From positions 1 to 64,000 of the forward strand of contig JACPFJ010000026.1 in assembly GCA_016182975.1 (NCBI GenBank): a stretch of 64,000 bases of DNA, in the 5' to 3' direction. Below the pieces are notes generated by a model, which was given only the letters and a program-made list of their open reading frames with translations, was not told the DNA's origin and did no database searches. The stretch's first letter is position 1. Each line of letters opens with the position of its first letter. Below are positions 16,543 through 27,846 of this stretch, in pieces. A program made the translations under genes and the position numbers. The DNA comes from Deltaproteobacteria bacterium (lineage in GTDB: Bacteria; Desulfobacterota; Desulfuromonadia; Geobacterales; Pseudopelobacteraceae).

Positions 16543-17760
16543 CTATCCGCCGACGGCACCCGCCAGTTTGAAGATCGGCAGGTACATGGCGACTACGAGG
16601 CCGCCGACGGTGGTCCCCAGGAATACCATCAAGAGCGGCTCCATCATCGCTGTCATGGCCGAGACGGCGTCATCGACCTCGTCGTCGTAGAAATCCGCGA
16701 TCTTGTTCAGCATGGCGTCCATGGCGCCGGTCGCCTCGCCCACGGAGATCATCTGCACCACCATGGGTGGGAAGACGCCGCAGGCGGCCAGCGGCTCTGC
16801 CATGGTCTTCCCCTCCGAGATGGCCTGGCGGACGCCGTAGATGGCCTCTTCGACGATCTTGTTGCCGGCGGTCTTGGCGACGATCTCCAGGCCGTCCATG
16901 ATCGGCACGCCGGAACTGACCATGGTGCCCAGGGTGCGGGTGAACTTGGCCACGGACACCTTGCGGATCAGCGGGCCGGCAATCGGGGCCTTGAGGGCCA
17001 GGCGGTCGATGGTCTTCCGTCCGCCTGCGGTGGCATAGTACTTCTTGATCGCGGTAACGAGGCCGAAGAATGCGGCGATGATGACGATGATGTACTTCAG
17101 CAGGAAGTTGCTCAGCGCGATGACGAACTTGGTCGGCGCCGGCAGTTCGCCGCCGAAATCGGCAAACATCTTGGCAAAGGTCGGGATGACGAAGACCAGG
17201 ATCACGCCGACGACGATGACGGCGATGGACATGATGGTTATCGGGTAGACCATGGCGCCCTTGATCTGTTTTTTCAGCTTCATGGCCTTCTCGATGTAGG
17301 CTGCCAGACGGTTCAGGATCGTATCGAGGATACCGCCAACCTCTCCGGCCGCCACCAGGTTGACGAAGAGCTGATCGAACGCCTTGGGATGCTTGCCGAG
17401 GGCCTCGGCAAAGGTGGAGCCGCTCTCCACGCTCTCCTTGACCTTGTAGAGGATATCCTTGAAGGTCTTGTTCTCCTGCTGGCTGGCCAGGATATCGAGG
17501 CATTGGACCAGCGGCAGCCCCGAGTCGATCATGGTGGCGAACTGGCGGGTGAAGATGACCAACTCCTTGGTTTCCACCTTGCCGCCGCCGCCGAATTTCG
17601 GCAGCTTTATCGCGAATCCCTTGGAGGCCTCGGCTATGTTGATCCCCGTGAATCCGTACCTCTTCAGCTGGGCCTCGACCACCTCGACGCCGGCGGCTTC
17701 CATGACACCTTTCTGGACGGCGCCAGTCTTGGATTTTGCTTCCCAGTTAAATTTCGGCAT
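16543..17760 (-). CDS. pilC: Type IV pilus inner-membrane platform protein
   Basis: A 405-residue PilC/GspF platform protein that couples the PilB and PilT motors to the pilus. The two GspF domains are seen at ELVIFTRQFATMIDSGLPLVQCL and VAKFTRTLGTMVSSGVPIMDGL, with membrane helices near 170-195, 215-240 and 375-400. The start at 17760 (MPKFNWEAK) follows AGGAG; a longer frame upstream has no support. It lies 57 bases after pilT and three before pilS. Confidence 0.95.
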   Translation of the reverse strand: MPKFNWEAKSKTGAVQKGVMEAAGVEVVEAQLKRYGFTGINIAEASKGFAIKLPKFGGGGKVETKELVIFTRQFATMIDSGLPLVQCLDILASQQENKTFKDILYKVKESVESGSTFAEALGKHPKAFDQLFVNLVAAGEVGGILDTILNRLAAYIEKAMKLKKQIKGAMVYPITIMSIAVIVVGVILVFVIPTFAKMFADFGGELPAPTKFVIALSNFLLKYIIVIIAAFFGLVTAIKKYYATAGGRKTIDRLALKAPIAGPLIRKVSVAKFTRTLGTMVSSGVPIMDGLEIVAKTAGNKIVEEAIYGVRQAISEGKTMAEPLAACGVFPPMVVQMISVGEATGAMDAMLNKIADFYDDEVDDAVSAMTAMMEPLLMVFLGTTVGGLVVAMYLPIFKLAGAVGG

Positions 17761-17817
17761 CCTCTGTTCTCCTCGTGCGCTGAAAGGTTTCAAGTTCAAG
17801 CTGAAACCTGAAACGGG

Positions 17818-18912
17818 TTAACGTGCCGGCGGTCTGCGCATGCCGGCCGACGGATTGTTCAGCATCTGTTTGAACTCCTCCGGGTCCTGCGACCTTCCCA
17901 TGGCATCATCGAGCGATATCAGGCGTCTCTGGTACAGGGAAAAGAGCGACTGGTTCATGGTCTGCATACCGTATTTTTCCTGGCCGACCTGCATCTGGGA
18001 ATAGATCTGATGGATCTTGTCCTCGCGGATCAGGTTGCGGATGGCGGCGTTCGGCACCATGATCTCCAGGGACATGGCCCTCCCCTTGCTGTTCATCTTG
18101 GGTATCAGGGTCTGCGACATCACCCCCTCCAGCACGAATGAGAGCTGGGCGCGGATCTGGGTCTGCTGGTAGGGGGGGAACACGTCGACGATGCGGTTTA
18201 TGGTCTGGGCGCAGGAGTTGGTATGCAGGGTGGCCAGGCAGAGGTGCCCGGTCTCGGAAAGGGTCAGGGCCGCCTCGATGGTCTCCAGGTCGCGCAACTC
18301 GCCGACCAGAACCACGTCCGGGTCCTGGCGCAGGACGTATTTGAGGGCATTCTTGAACCCTTTCGTGTCGGCGCCCACCTCGCGTTGGTTCACCAGGCAC
18401 CCCTTGTGGGGGTGGAGGTACTCGATCGGGTCCTCGATGGTGACGATGTGCTCGCGACGGTTGACATTGATGTAGTCTATGATCGAGGCCAGCGTGGTGG
18501 ACTTTCCGCTGCCGGTGGGGCCGGTGACGAGGATCAGGCCGCGCGGCTTGGCGGCCAGTTCGACGACGATCGGCGGCAGGCTGAGTTCCTCGAAGGAGAG
18601 TATCTTGTAGGGGATGACCCTGAAGACCCCTGCCACGGCGCCGCGCTGGACGAACATGTTGCCCCTGAAGCGGGAAAGCCCCTTGACCCCGAAGGAGAGG
18701 TCCAGCTCGTTCTCTTCCTCGAATTTGTGCTTCTGGGACTCGGTGAGGACACTGTAGCAGAGCTGCTTGGTCTCCACCTGGTTCATGGGGGGATAATCCA
18801 GGGGGGTGAGCTTGCCGTCCACGCGGATCTGCGGCGGGGAGTTGGTGGTGATGTGCAGGTCGGAACCGTTGGCTTCCACGAGTGTCTTCAGCAATTGATG
18901 GAGATTGATCAT
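17818..18912 (-). CDS. pilT: Type IV pilus retraction ATPase
   Basis: A 364-residue hexameric ATPase that depolymerises the pilus and drives twitching. Walker A GPTGSGKSTTLASI, the Asp box IVTIEDPIEYLH, the Walker B region DVVLVGELRDLETIEAAL and the His box GHLCLATLHTN are all intact, as is the AIRNLIREDKIHQIYS retraction motif near the C-terminus. Length is normal. It sits between pilB and pilC with a palindromic repeat pair in the pilB-pilT gap. Confidence 0.96.
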   Translation of the reverse strand: MINLHQLLKTLVEANGSDLHITTNSPPQIRVDGKLTPLDYPPMNQVETKQLCYSVLTESQKHKFEEENELDLSFGVKGLSRFRGNMFVQRGAVAGVFRVIPYKILSFEELSLPPIVVELAAKPRGLILVTGPTGSGKSTTLASIIDYINVNRREHIVTIEDPIEYLHPHKGCLVNQREVGADTKGFKNALKYVLRQDPDVVLVGELRDLETIEAALTLSETGHLCLATLHTNSCAQTINRIVDVFPPYQQTQIRAQLSFVLEGVMSQTLIPKMNSKGRAMSLEIMVPNAAIRNLIREDKIHQIYSQMQVGQEKYGMQTMNQSLFSLYQRRLISLDDAMGRSQDPEEFKQMLNNPSAGMRRPPAR

Positions 18913-18950
18913 GGTTTGTGTTCTCCCTTATACTTCAAGCTGACACCTGA

Positions 18951-19024
18951 CCACCCCTAACCCCTCCTGAACCAGGAGGGGGATTACATGCTCCCCTCCT
19001 TGATAAGGAGGGGTCGGGGGTGGT
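18951..19024. repeat. Paired REPIN-like palindromes between pilB and pilT
   Basis: Two stem-loops, CCCCTCC-tga-accaGGAGGGG-like (about 18961-18982) and CCCCTCCTTGATAAGGAGGGG (18993-19013), are flanked outside by CCACCCCTAA on the left and TCGGGGGTGGT on the right, which pair with each other. This is the same family as the repeats at 43080-43210 and 43627-43756, but without a gene inside. It may affect the pilB/pilT mRNA ratio. Confidence 0.75.
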
Positions 19025-19031
19025 GAAAAAA

Positions 19032-20738
<1,707 letters not shown>

Positions 20739-20768
20739 ACTGCCCCCTGAAACGCTGAAAGCCAAATT

Positions 20769-21665
20769 TTATGCGGATTTACGCGTGTTGTCAAGCTGTT
20801 GTGAGCTGGGATGAACGGCCGCGAGCACGCCTCTCATGACCCCTGCGGGGGGAAGCGCACCGGTCCAGATCCGGAAGGCCAGCTCCCCCTGCGCCGCCAG
20901 CATGCCCAGGCCGTTGGCGCAGTTGAGTCCACAGGCTGTTGCCCCCCGAAGCAGGGGAGTGACGGGAGGCGCATAGACCATGTCATAGACCGCGGCCGTT
21001 CGGGGCAGCTCCTCAACCCTGAGGAATGGGATGGCCTCATGCTGCATGCCCAGCGAGGTGGTATTGACGAGCAGCGCCGTATCGCCCAGCCATGGCCTCA
21101 ACTCCGCAGCATCGGCGGTCGGGATGATCTCGGTTGCTCCATATCGTCGCGCCATGGATTGCGCCAGTTCCAAGGCCCTCTCCCTGCCGCGGTTGACGAC
21201 GACGATGCGTCCGGCGCCGGCGCGGCAGAGGGCGGCAATCGCCCCGCGGGCCGCACCTCCCGCACCGACGATGACAATGGTGCCGTTGCCGGGCAGGACC
21301 CCGAGGTCCTCCGCCAGCGACCTTACCAATCCCTCGCCGTCGGTGTTGTAGCCGATCAGACGCCCCGCGTCGTTGAGGACGGTGTTGACCGCCCCGGCCG
21401 CCTCGGCGCTTTCGTCAAGGAGGTCGAGATGCGCCATGACGGCGATCTTGTGGGGGATGGTGACGTTGAATCCCGCCACCCCCAGGGCGCGCAGACCGGA
21501 GACGGCCGCGGCGAGCCGCTCGGGGGGAACGCCGAAGGGGACATAGACGTAGTCCAGCCCGCAGGCCGCCAGGGCCGCGTTCTGCATGGCCGGGGAGCGG
21601 GAGTGTTCCACCGGATGGCCGATAATGGCCAGCACCTTTGTCGAGCCGTTCAACTGAGGCATCAT
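20769..21665 (-). CDS. aroE: Shikimate dehydrogenase
   Basis: An NADP-dependent shikimate dehydrogenase of about 298 residues, fourth step of chorismate synthesis. GHPVEHSRSPAMQNAA is the substrate loop, NVTIPHK carries the catalytic Lys, IGYNTDGEG the catalytic Asp, and VGAGGAARGAIAAL the dinucleotide loop, with VVNRGRER for the NADP phosphate. Start at 21665 (or the next Met at 21662), behind AGGGGG. It lies directly downstream of the DUF2723 gene and directly upstream of pilB. Confidence 0.95.
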   Translation of the reverse strand: MMPQLNGSTKVLAIIGHPVEHSRSPAMQNAALAACGLDYVYVPFGVPPERLAAAVSGLRALGVAGFNVTIPHKIAVMAHLDLLDESAEAAGAVNTVLNDAGRLIGYNTDGEGLVRSLAEDLGVLPGNGTIVIVGAGGAARGAIAALCRAGAGRIVVVNRGRERALELAQSMARRYGATEIIPTADAAELRPWLGDTALLVNTTSLGMQHEAIPFLRVEELPRTAAVYDMVYAPPVTPLLRGATACGLNCANGLGMLAAQGELAFRIWTGALPPAGVMRGVLAAVHPSSQQLDNTRKSA

Positions 21666-21666
21666 A

Positions 21667-23535
21667 TCACCGTTTCCCCCTGTAATGCATGAGCACCTGT
21701 TGCACGGAGCCACCCAGCTCGGGCGAGATCCGCTCCGCCTTGCGCAGCATCTGCATCCCCTCCTGCATCCGGCCGATGCTCATGAGGAACTCGCCGGTCT
21801 CCAGATGGCTATGGGCGTAGATCAGGATGGCCTTGCCGGTGTCGAGGTCGAGGAACGATATCTTTTCCAGGATGCCCCGGTCGTTGTAGTTCTCCCAGAC
21901 CGAGATATCCGGCAGTCCGGCCGGTTGGCTGGCGCGCCGTATGCGGTAGACGATCCCCTGCTGCACGGGGACGTAGTCGCTGAAGGGAACGGAGTAACGC
22001 GTCGAGAAGTCGATATAGGTCGGCCGCCGGTCGATGATCTCGGTGATGGCCAGGCGCAGGGCCGCCTCGGGCCCGTAACTCTGCCTGTCGAGCCTTCGCA
22101 GGCGGCTCTCACCGAAGAGGCGCGGCATGGACTCCAGATACCAGTCGAAGACGAGATGGGGCGTATGGGGAATATCCAGGTCCTCGCGCATCCGCTCCAC
22201 CCCCTGCAGGTACCAGAGCGGAAAGGCGCCGCTGTCCCCCCAGGTAAACATGACCGCGTTTTGGGGGAGGGAGCGCAGGGAGTTGGTGGCGTAATCAAAG
22301 GCGATGTAGTTGTCGTGCTGGTCGTTCTCGTAATAGTTCACGGCACAGAGGGTGACCGGCAGGGCAAAGAGCATGACCCCCGTCAGGAGGTACACCCTGG
22401 CGTCGTAGCGCGCGGGAAGCCGTGCCCTGACCACCGCAAAGGCGAGCAGATGGTACAGGCCGACACCGATCAGCACGGCTGCCAGCAGGTAGAGCGGCGT
22501 GAAGAACTCCTCCGTCAGGAAGATCATCTCGCGGGGCGTGTTGAAATGGCCGGCAATGACCAGCAGGAAGGTCGCCACCCCGGCCAGGCAGGCGATGACC
22601 ACGTCGCGCTGCCGCCGCCAGAGGCAGACCAGGGCCAGTACGGCCAGGCCGGCCCCCAGCCAGGTGAACTCGTGGGGAACGTTGAATGCCTTGATCTGCG
22701 CCCAGAGCAGGTTCCAGTCGCGGGGGTGCGGCTCGGCAGGATAGCCCTTGCGCAGGAAATGCCACATGAACTGCCCGAAGCTCTTGGTGTCGCCCCAGTT
22801 GAGCAGCGGGTTTGCGGTCGCCCTGAGCGGCAGGTAGAGATGCACGGAAAAGCCGAAAAGGGCAAAGGCCGTTGCCAGGACAATCTCCCTGATCCTGGTC
22901 AGCATGCGCCAGTCGGTCAGAACGATCATGAGAAACCAGGCGGGCAGCAGCAGGACTACCGTCTGGTGGACCGCCATGGCCAGTCCGGCCAGAAAGGCGC
23001 CGGCGTAGATGCAGGCCGGGCGTTCCTCGCCCCCCTGGTACTCTTCGCGCCACTTCAGCAGCAGGTAGAAGATGCAGGCGGTGATGAAGGCCAAAAGCGG
23101 ATAGGGCTTGTCGTGGTTGGATTGCAGCCAGAGCCGCGGGGTAACGCTGAAGGTGAGCGCCGCCGCCAATCCGGCCCCCTTGACGCAGAAGCGGGAGAAG
23201 CGTCCGTCCTCGACCAGCCGTTCATCCCTGAGCAGATGGACTGTCAGAAAATAGACCCCCAGGCACGCAAACGACGACGACAGGGCCGTGGCCATGTTGA
23301 TGCGGAAGGCGATGTTTCCCAGCGGCAGCCATGTAAATGGCTTGGCGAACATCAGGAACAGCGGGTAACCGGGAGAGTGGGCCGACCCCAGGGACCAGGC
23401 GGCCGTAACGAACTCGCCGCTGTCGAAAAAGGTCACCGAGGGCGCCAGGGTGAGCATGTAGATCGCGAACGGGACCGTGAACGCCATGATCACGAAAGTA
23501 TCCAGGCCGCGCAAGGCTATCTTAGGCAGTTTCAT
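21667..23535 (-). CDS. DUF2723 polytopic membrane protein (glycosyltransferase-like)
   Basis: A 622-residue integral membrane protein of the DUF2723 family, related in layout to GT-C mannosyltransferases and TMEM260. Around eleven hydrophobic segments fill residues 12-410; the first loop after helix 1 has the conserved FFDSGEFVTAAWSLGSAHSPGYPLF, whose acidic residues correspond to the GT-C catalytic loop. A C-terminal periplasmic part of about 200 residues includes MFTWGDSGAFPLWYLQ. Substrate unknown. Its start overlaps the upstream UPF0104 gene by 14 bases, consistent with a shared role in lipid or surface-sugar handling. Confidence 0.85.
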   Translation of the reverse strand: MKLPKIALRGLDTFVIMAFTVPFAIYMLTLAPSVTFFDSGEFVTAAWSLGSAHSPGYPLFLMFAKPFTWLPLGNIAFRINMATALSSSFACLGVYFLTVHLLRDERLVEDGRFSRFCVKGAGLAAALTFSVTPRLWLQSNHDKPYPLLAFITACIFYLLLKWREEYQGGEERPACIYAGAFLAGLAMAVHQTVVLLLPAWFLMIVLTDWRMLTRIREIVLATAFALFGFSVHLYLPLRATANPLLNWGDTKSFGQFMWHFLRKGYPAEPHPRDWNLLWAQIKAFNVPHEFTWLGAGLAVLALVCLWRRQRDVVIACLAGVATFLLVIAGHFNTPREMIFLTEEFFTPLYLLAAVLIGVGLYHLLAFAVVRARLPARYDARVYLLTGVMLFALPVTLCAVNYYENDQHDNYIAFDYATNSLRSLPQNAVMFTWGDSGAFPLWYLQGVERMREDLDIPHTPHLVFDWYLESMPRLFGESRLRRLDRQSYGPEAALRLAITEIIDRRPTYIDFSTRYSVPFSDYVPVQQGIVYRIRRASQPAGLPDISVWENYNDRGILEKISFLDLDTGKAILIYAHSHLETGEFLMSIGRMQEGMQMLRKAERISPELGGSVQQVLMHYRGKR

Positions 23536-24547
23536 TGGCTTTGTCGTGGGACGCCGCTTCCAGCGCGTGGAGCGAAAGTCCCTCTTTCCAGAGATGATAC
23601 AGTCCAGCGATGATGACCGGGAAAAAGCCTACCGCATGGATGACAAGGGCGATGCTCACTGAGACGGAATCGGCGATGCCGAAGGCCGAGAGCCCCTTGA
23701 AGCAGGCATAGTGATAGGTGCCGATGAAACCGGGTGAGGCGGGCACCATCACCGCAAACACCAGCAGCACCATGATGAACATGGCGGCGCTGATGGGGAG
23801 ATGGATGCCGAAGCCTTGCAGCACGAAATCCACCGGCAGGACCGCGAAGGTCCATACCAGGAGTGACGTCACCAGCATCGCCGCGATGTGCCCCCCCTTG
23901 GCGGACATCCTGATGCCGGAGATGAATGAGCCGAAAAGCGGGATGAGTCGCTCTGAAATGCCCTGCGGAAACGGTCTCAGGAGCCATCCCACGAACGCAA
24001 GGGTCCTCATGGTCTGCCGCTTGAGCAGAAGCAGAAATATGAGCACCCCCAGATAGAGCAGAAACATCGCCACGCCGCCGACCCGGAGCGCCGTAGCGGC
24101 ATCCGCCATGCCCTGCGGCAGACGCAGGGTGAACATGGTTGTCAGCAGCATGAGCAGCACCGTGAAGCCGTCAAGGAGGCGGTCGATCACCAGCGAGGCG
24201 AATACCGCGGGTGTTTCCAGACCTTCCCGCCGGGCCAGGACATGGGCGCGCACGAATTCTCCCAAGCGCGCCGGGAGCAGGTTGTTGGCCATGTAGCCGA
24301 TGATGGTGGCCGGGTAGAGCGATGAAAGGGGAATCGGCTTTTCGGGGATGAGCAGGTAGCGCCAGCGCACCGCCCGCAGGAAATAGCTGACAAAGGTGGA
24401 GAGTACCGCCAGCACTATGAAGCGGTAATCCACCGTACGCAGGGCGGCCGCCAATTGGCTGAAATCGATCCGCCTGAAGAGCAGCGCCATGAAGAAGACA
24501 CTGACGCCGATCCCCAGCCAGAATTTAATGTTAACTCGCTTTTTCAT
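23522..24547 (-). CDS. UPF0104/LPG-synthase-TM family membrane protein
   Basis: A 341-residue flippase-like protein of the LPG_synthase_TM (UPF0104, YbhN/AglD) family with seven or eight membrane helices. Markers are FLRAVRWRYLL, NNLLPARLGEFVRAHVLARREG, SLVIDRLLDGFTVL and VPASPGFIGTYHYACFKGLSAFG. Members are thought to move or modify lipids. It overlaps ribF at its start (ATGA) and the DUF2723 gene at its end, in a compact operon. Confidence 0.85.
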   Translation of the reverse strand: MKKRVNIKFWLGIGVSVFFMALLFRRIDFSQLAAALRTVDYRFIVLAVLSTFVSYFLRAVRWRYLLIPEKPIPLSSLYPATIIGYMANNLLPARLGEFVRAHVLARREGLETPAVFASLVIDRLLDGFTVLLMLLTTMFTLRLPQGMADAATALRVGGVAMFLLYLGVLIFLLLLKRQTMRTLAFVGWLLRPFPQGISERLIPLFGSFISGIRMSAKGGHIAAMLVTSLLVWTFAVLPVDFVLQGFGIHLPISAAMFIMVLLVFAVMVPASPGFIGTYHYACFKGLSAFGIADSVSVSIALVIHAVGFFPVIIAGLYHLWKEGLSLHALEAASHDKANETA

Positions 24548-25524
24548 GAAATAACCGTGTTCCTATCGGGATTCAGCAGCGGCTTGACCATCTCGGGCGT
24601 GACGCCGTCCAGGATCACCCGGGTCAGCGCCACATCCTGCTCGATGGCCCGGATGAGCGTATCGGCATCGGGAAACCTCTTCTCCTCCCGCAGGCGCCGC
24701 ACGAAGCAGACCGCGATCTCGCGGTCGTATATCTCGGCGGAAAAATCCAGCAGGAACACCTCGACGCTCCGCTCCCCCTCCCCGAAGGTCGGATTCGTCC
24801 CGATGTTGCAGGCGCCTTTCAGGAGTGTCCCCCCCACCGCCACCATGACGGCGTACACCCCGTCGGGCGGGATCAGCTCGTTGCGCGTGGCGATATTGGC
24901 CGTGGGAAAGCCGAGCTTGTGGCCGATGTCGCGGCCGTGCACCACCCGTCCGGAAATGACGTGATATCTGCCCAGGATGGCGGCGGCGGCGGTCATGTCT
25001 CCGCCGGCGATCAGGCGGCGTACCAGGCTGCTGCTGAAGATGACGGCGCCCTCCCCCACCGGGTCGAGATCCTCCAGGGTGAAGCCGCACTCGGCCCCCA
25101 GGAGCTCCAGGGTCTCGTAGTTCCCCTGGCGCTCCCTGCCGAAGGCGTAGTCGTGACCGATGATGATGTGGCGCATGCCCAAGGCCCCGAGGAGGATGTC
25201 GCGCACGAACGCATCCGCCGTAACCTGGGAGAACTCGCGGGTAAACTCGATCACCGCCAGGCAGTCGATCCCCGCCTCGGCGATCAGGGCGGCCTTCTGC
25301 TCATGGGTGGTGATCATCGCCGGCGCTGCCGCGGGCGCCAGTACCGCCAGCGGATGAGGCTCGAAGGTGACCACCACCGATGGAAGCCCGAGCCGGGCGC
25401 TCCTCTCCCTGAGATGGCGGAATATCTCCAGGTGCCCGCGATGGACACCGTCGAAATTTCCGATGGTTATAACAGAACCGTTCAGGTTGTTGTTGAATAT
25501 TTCAGTGCCTGTCAGTATGCGCAT
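24544..25524 (-). CDS. ribF: Bifunctional riboflavin kinase/FAD synthetase
   Basis: A 326-residue RibF making FMN and FAD from riboflavin. The N-terminal adenylyltransferase shows ITIGNFDGVHRGHLEIF (HxGH-type site) and IGHDYAFGRERQGN; the C-terminal kinase shows GRVVHGRDIGHKLGFPTANI and NIGTNPTFGEGERSVEVFLLDF. The gene starts three bases after recG and overlaps the next gene by four bases. Confidence 0.95.
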   Translation of the reverse strand: MRILTGTEIFNNNLNGSVITIGNFDGVHRGHLEIFRHLRERSARLGLPSVVVTFEPHPLAVLAPAAAPAMITTHEQKAALIAEAGIDCLAVIEFTREFSQVTADAFVRDILLGALGMRHIIIGHDYAFGRERQGNYETLELLGAECGFTLEDLDPVGEGAVIFSSSLVRRLIAGGDMTAAAAILGRYHVISGRVVHGRDIGHKLGFPTANIATRNELIPPDGVYAVMVAVGGTLLKGACNIGTNPTFGEGERSVEVFLLDFSAEIYDREIAVCFVRRLREEKRFPDADTLIRAIEQDVALTRVILDGVTPEMVKPLLNPDRNTVIS

Positions 25525-25527
25525 ATA

Positions 25528-27846
25528 TTATCCTACCGCCGCCAGTTCCAGCCGCTTTCCCCAGCGGCGCAGCAGCTCCTCCCGCAGGGGGGCGTGGCCC
25601 GGCGCGGACAGCTCCTGATCGCTCTCCAATAGTCCGAAGGCCGCCTGGCGGGCCTGTTCCAGGATGCTCCCGTCGCGCAGGATGCTGGCCACACGAAAAT
25701 CCGGCATGCCGGCCTGGCGGGTGCCGAGAAAATCGCCCGGACCGCGTATCTCCAGGTCGGCCTCTGCGATGCGGAAACCGTCGCTGGTTGATTCCATGAC
25801 CCGCAGCCGCCGCTCGCCGTCCTCCGAAAGCCTCCCCGGCGTCAGCAGCAGGCAGAGCGATTTGGCGCTGCCCCGCCCCACCCTGCCGCGCAACTGGTGC
25901 AGTTGCGAAAGCCCGAAGCGCTCGGCGTGCTCGATCACCATGACCGAGGCGTTGGGGACGTCGATCCCCACCTCGATCACCGTGGTGGAGACCAGGATGT
26001 CCAACTCGCGCCTCTTGAAGGAGCCCATGATCGACTCCTTCTCATCCGGGCTCTGCCTTCCATGCAAAAGGCCGATGGCCAGATCCGGGAAGATCGCTTC
26101 CCGCAGGTGATCGGCCATTTGGCTGGCCGCCTTCAGGTCCGATTTCTCCGTCTCTTCCACCAGTGGATAGATGACGTAGGCCTGTCGCCCCTGCCTGACC
26201 TCGGCACGGATAGTATCATAGACCTGCGTCCGCCGCGATTCAAAAAATATCCGCGTCTCGACCGGGGTTCGCCCCGGCGGGAGTTCGTCAATCACCGACA
26301 GGGCAAGGTCGCCGAACAGGGTCATGGCCAGGGTCCTGGGGATGGGGGTGGCGGTCATGACCAGGAGGTCCGGATTGATCCCCTTCTTTTTGAGGATACC
26401 GCGCTGCAGCACGCCGAAACGGTGCTGCTCGTCGATGATGCCCAGTCCCAGCCGAAAGAACTCGACCTTCTCCTGGATCACGGCATGGGTGCCGATCACG
26501 ATCCGGGCGCTGCCGCCGGCCACCCGTTCCAGCGCCTCCTTTTTGGCCTTGCCCTTCATGCCGGCCGTGATCAGGCACGTCTCGATGCCGAGCTGCGAGC
26601 ACCATTGATGGATGGTGTGCCAGTGCTGCTCGGCCAGGATCTCGGTGGGGGCCATTATGGCCACCTGATAGCCGTTTTCAACCGCCAGGAGCGCGGCCAT
26701 CAGCGCCACCAGCGTCTTGCCGCTTCCCACGTCCCCCTGCACCAGACGGTGCATCGGGTGTGGGGCCATCATGTCGGCCTTGATCTCGGAGAGCACCCGG
26801 CGCTGGGCGCCGGTCAACTCGAAGGGGAGCAGTTTCGCCAGCTGCTTGGTATAACGGTGGGTCACCTCGAAGGCGATCCCCTCCTCCAACGCTACGCCGC
26901 GCTTCTTCATGGCCAGCCCCAGCTCCCAGAAGAAAAACTCGTCAAAGGCCAGGGCCCGGTGCGACGGTGTCCGCCCTTCACTAAGCTCTTGGAGCTTCAT
27001 CTCGGCCGGCGGCAGGTGCACATTCCGCAGGGAGTCGCGCAGGCCGGGCAGATGCAGGGGGTCGAGGATTTCGGCGGGGACCGGTTCCCGGATGGAAGGG
27101 AGATACCCGTCCACCACCTCCTTCATCACCCGGCGCATGACCTTCTGGTTCAGCCCCTCCGTCAGGGGATACACTGGGACGATCCGGCCGAAATTGACCG
27201 GGTCGGCGGCCAGAACCGCCTGCACGCTTCTCCCCTCCTCCAGCCACTCCACGTCGGGGTGATGCACCTCGCGCTGGTAGCCGAACTGGGAGACCTCGCC
27301 GGTAAAAACGCCGCTCCTGCCGACCTTCCAGACGCGTTTCATGAATGTCGGATTGCTGTTGAACCATTTCAGCACGATGCTGCCGCTCTCGTCGGCAACA
27401 ACCGCCTCGAAGAAGCGCCGCCCCCCCTTGGTGGCCGTCATGTCGGCGGAAAGCACCTTTCCGCTGAAGACCTCGGTCGTACCTGGACGCAGTCTCTGGA
27501 CCGGGCGCAGCTCGCGGCGGTCCTCGTAGCGGTGCGGCAGCAGATAGAGGGCGTCCTCGACGGTCGTCACCCCCCGTTTGGCCAGCAGTTCGGAGAGCTT
27601 CGGCCCGACCCCCTTGATGAACTGCATCGGGGTCTGCAGGTTCTTGCGGGCGATGGCGCTATCCAGCGTCTTTCTCCCCTCTCCCTCGGGTTTTGGGTGG
27701 GGAAGAACTCGGGCAGCACGAACCACCAGCTCCGCTCCCTCGCCCATCGCCACTTCAACCGCGTCGCCGGGGCGCACCCCCAGCCGCTCGCGCAGGTCGG
27801 GGGGGATGGCTATCCTTCCGTCTGTATCGAGGGTCAGGATCGGCAT
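25528..27846 (-). CDS. recG: ATP-dependent DNA helicase RecG with AbrB-like N-terminal extension
   Basis: A 772-residue RecG, the branch-migration helicase that reverses stalled forks. After residue 70 it is standard: FIKGVGPKLSELLAKRGV, wedge OB-fold, Walker A QGDVGSGKTLVALMAAL, DEQHRFG box, and C-terminal helicase motifs with STTVIEVGIDVPNA and HQLRGRVGRG. Residues 1-47 look like a SpoVT/AbrB swapped-hairpin domain (LDTDGRIAIPPDLRERLGV, RPGDAVEVAM), not part of usual RecG of about 690 residues. The Met of the RecG core is preceded by no better start: the frame is continuous and the extension carries clear protein-like composition. It could be a DNA- or partner-binding module. First gene of the recG-ribF-UPF0104-DUF2723-aroE run. 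Confidence 0.93.
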   Translation of the reverse strand: MPILTLDTDGRIAIPPDLRERLGVRPGDAVEVAMGEGAELVVRAARVLPHPKPEGEGRKTLDSAIARKNLQTPMQFIKGVGPKLSELLAKRGVTTVEDALYLLPHRYEDRRELRPVQRLRPGTTEVFSGKVLSADMTATKGGRRFFEAVVADESGSIVLKWFNSNPTFMKRVWKVGRSGVFTGEVSQFGYQREVHHPDVEWLEEGRSVQAVLAADPVNFGRIVPVYPLTEGLNQKVMRRVMKEVVDGYLPSIREPVPAEILDPLHLPGLRDSLRNVHLPPAEMKLQELSEGRTPSHRALAFDEFFFWELGLAMKKRGVALEEGIAFEVTHRYTKQLAKLLPFELTGAQRRVLSEIKADMMAPHPMHRLVQGDVGSGKTLVALMAALLAVENGYQVAIMAPTEILAEQHWHTIHQWCSQLGIETCLITAGMKGKAKKEALERVAGGSARIVIGTHAVIQEKVEFFRLGLGIIDEQHRFGVLQRGILKKKGINPDLLVMTATPIPRTLAMTLFGDLALSVIDELPPGRTPVETRIFFESRRTQVYDTIRAEVRQGRQAYVIYPLVEETEKSDLKAASQMADHLREAIFPDLAIGLLHGRQSPDEKESIMGSFKRRELDILVSTTVIEVGIDVPNASVMVIEHAERFGLSQLHQLRGRVGRGSAKSLCLLLTPGRLSEDGERRLRVMESTSDGFRIAEADLEIRGPGDFLGTRQAGMPDFRVASILRDGSILEQARQAAFGLLESDQELSAPGHAPLREELLRRWGKRLELAAVG

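Noticed and set aside
21685-23613. 642-residue open frame opposite the DUF2723 gene
   Set aside because: Shadow of high-GC coding sequence with no recognisable domain.
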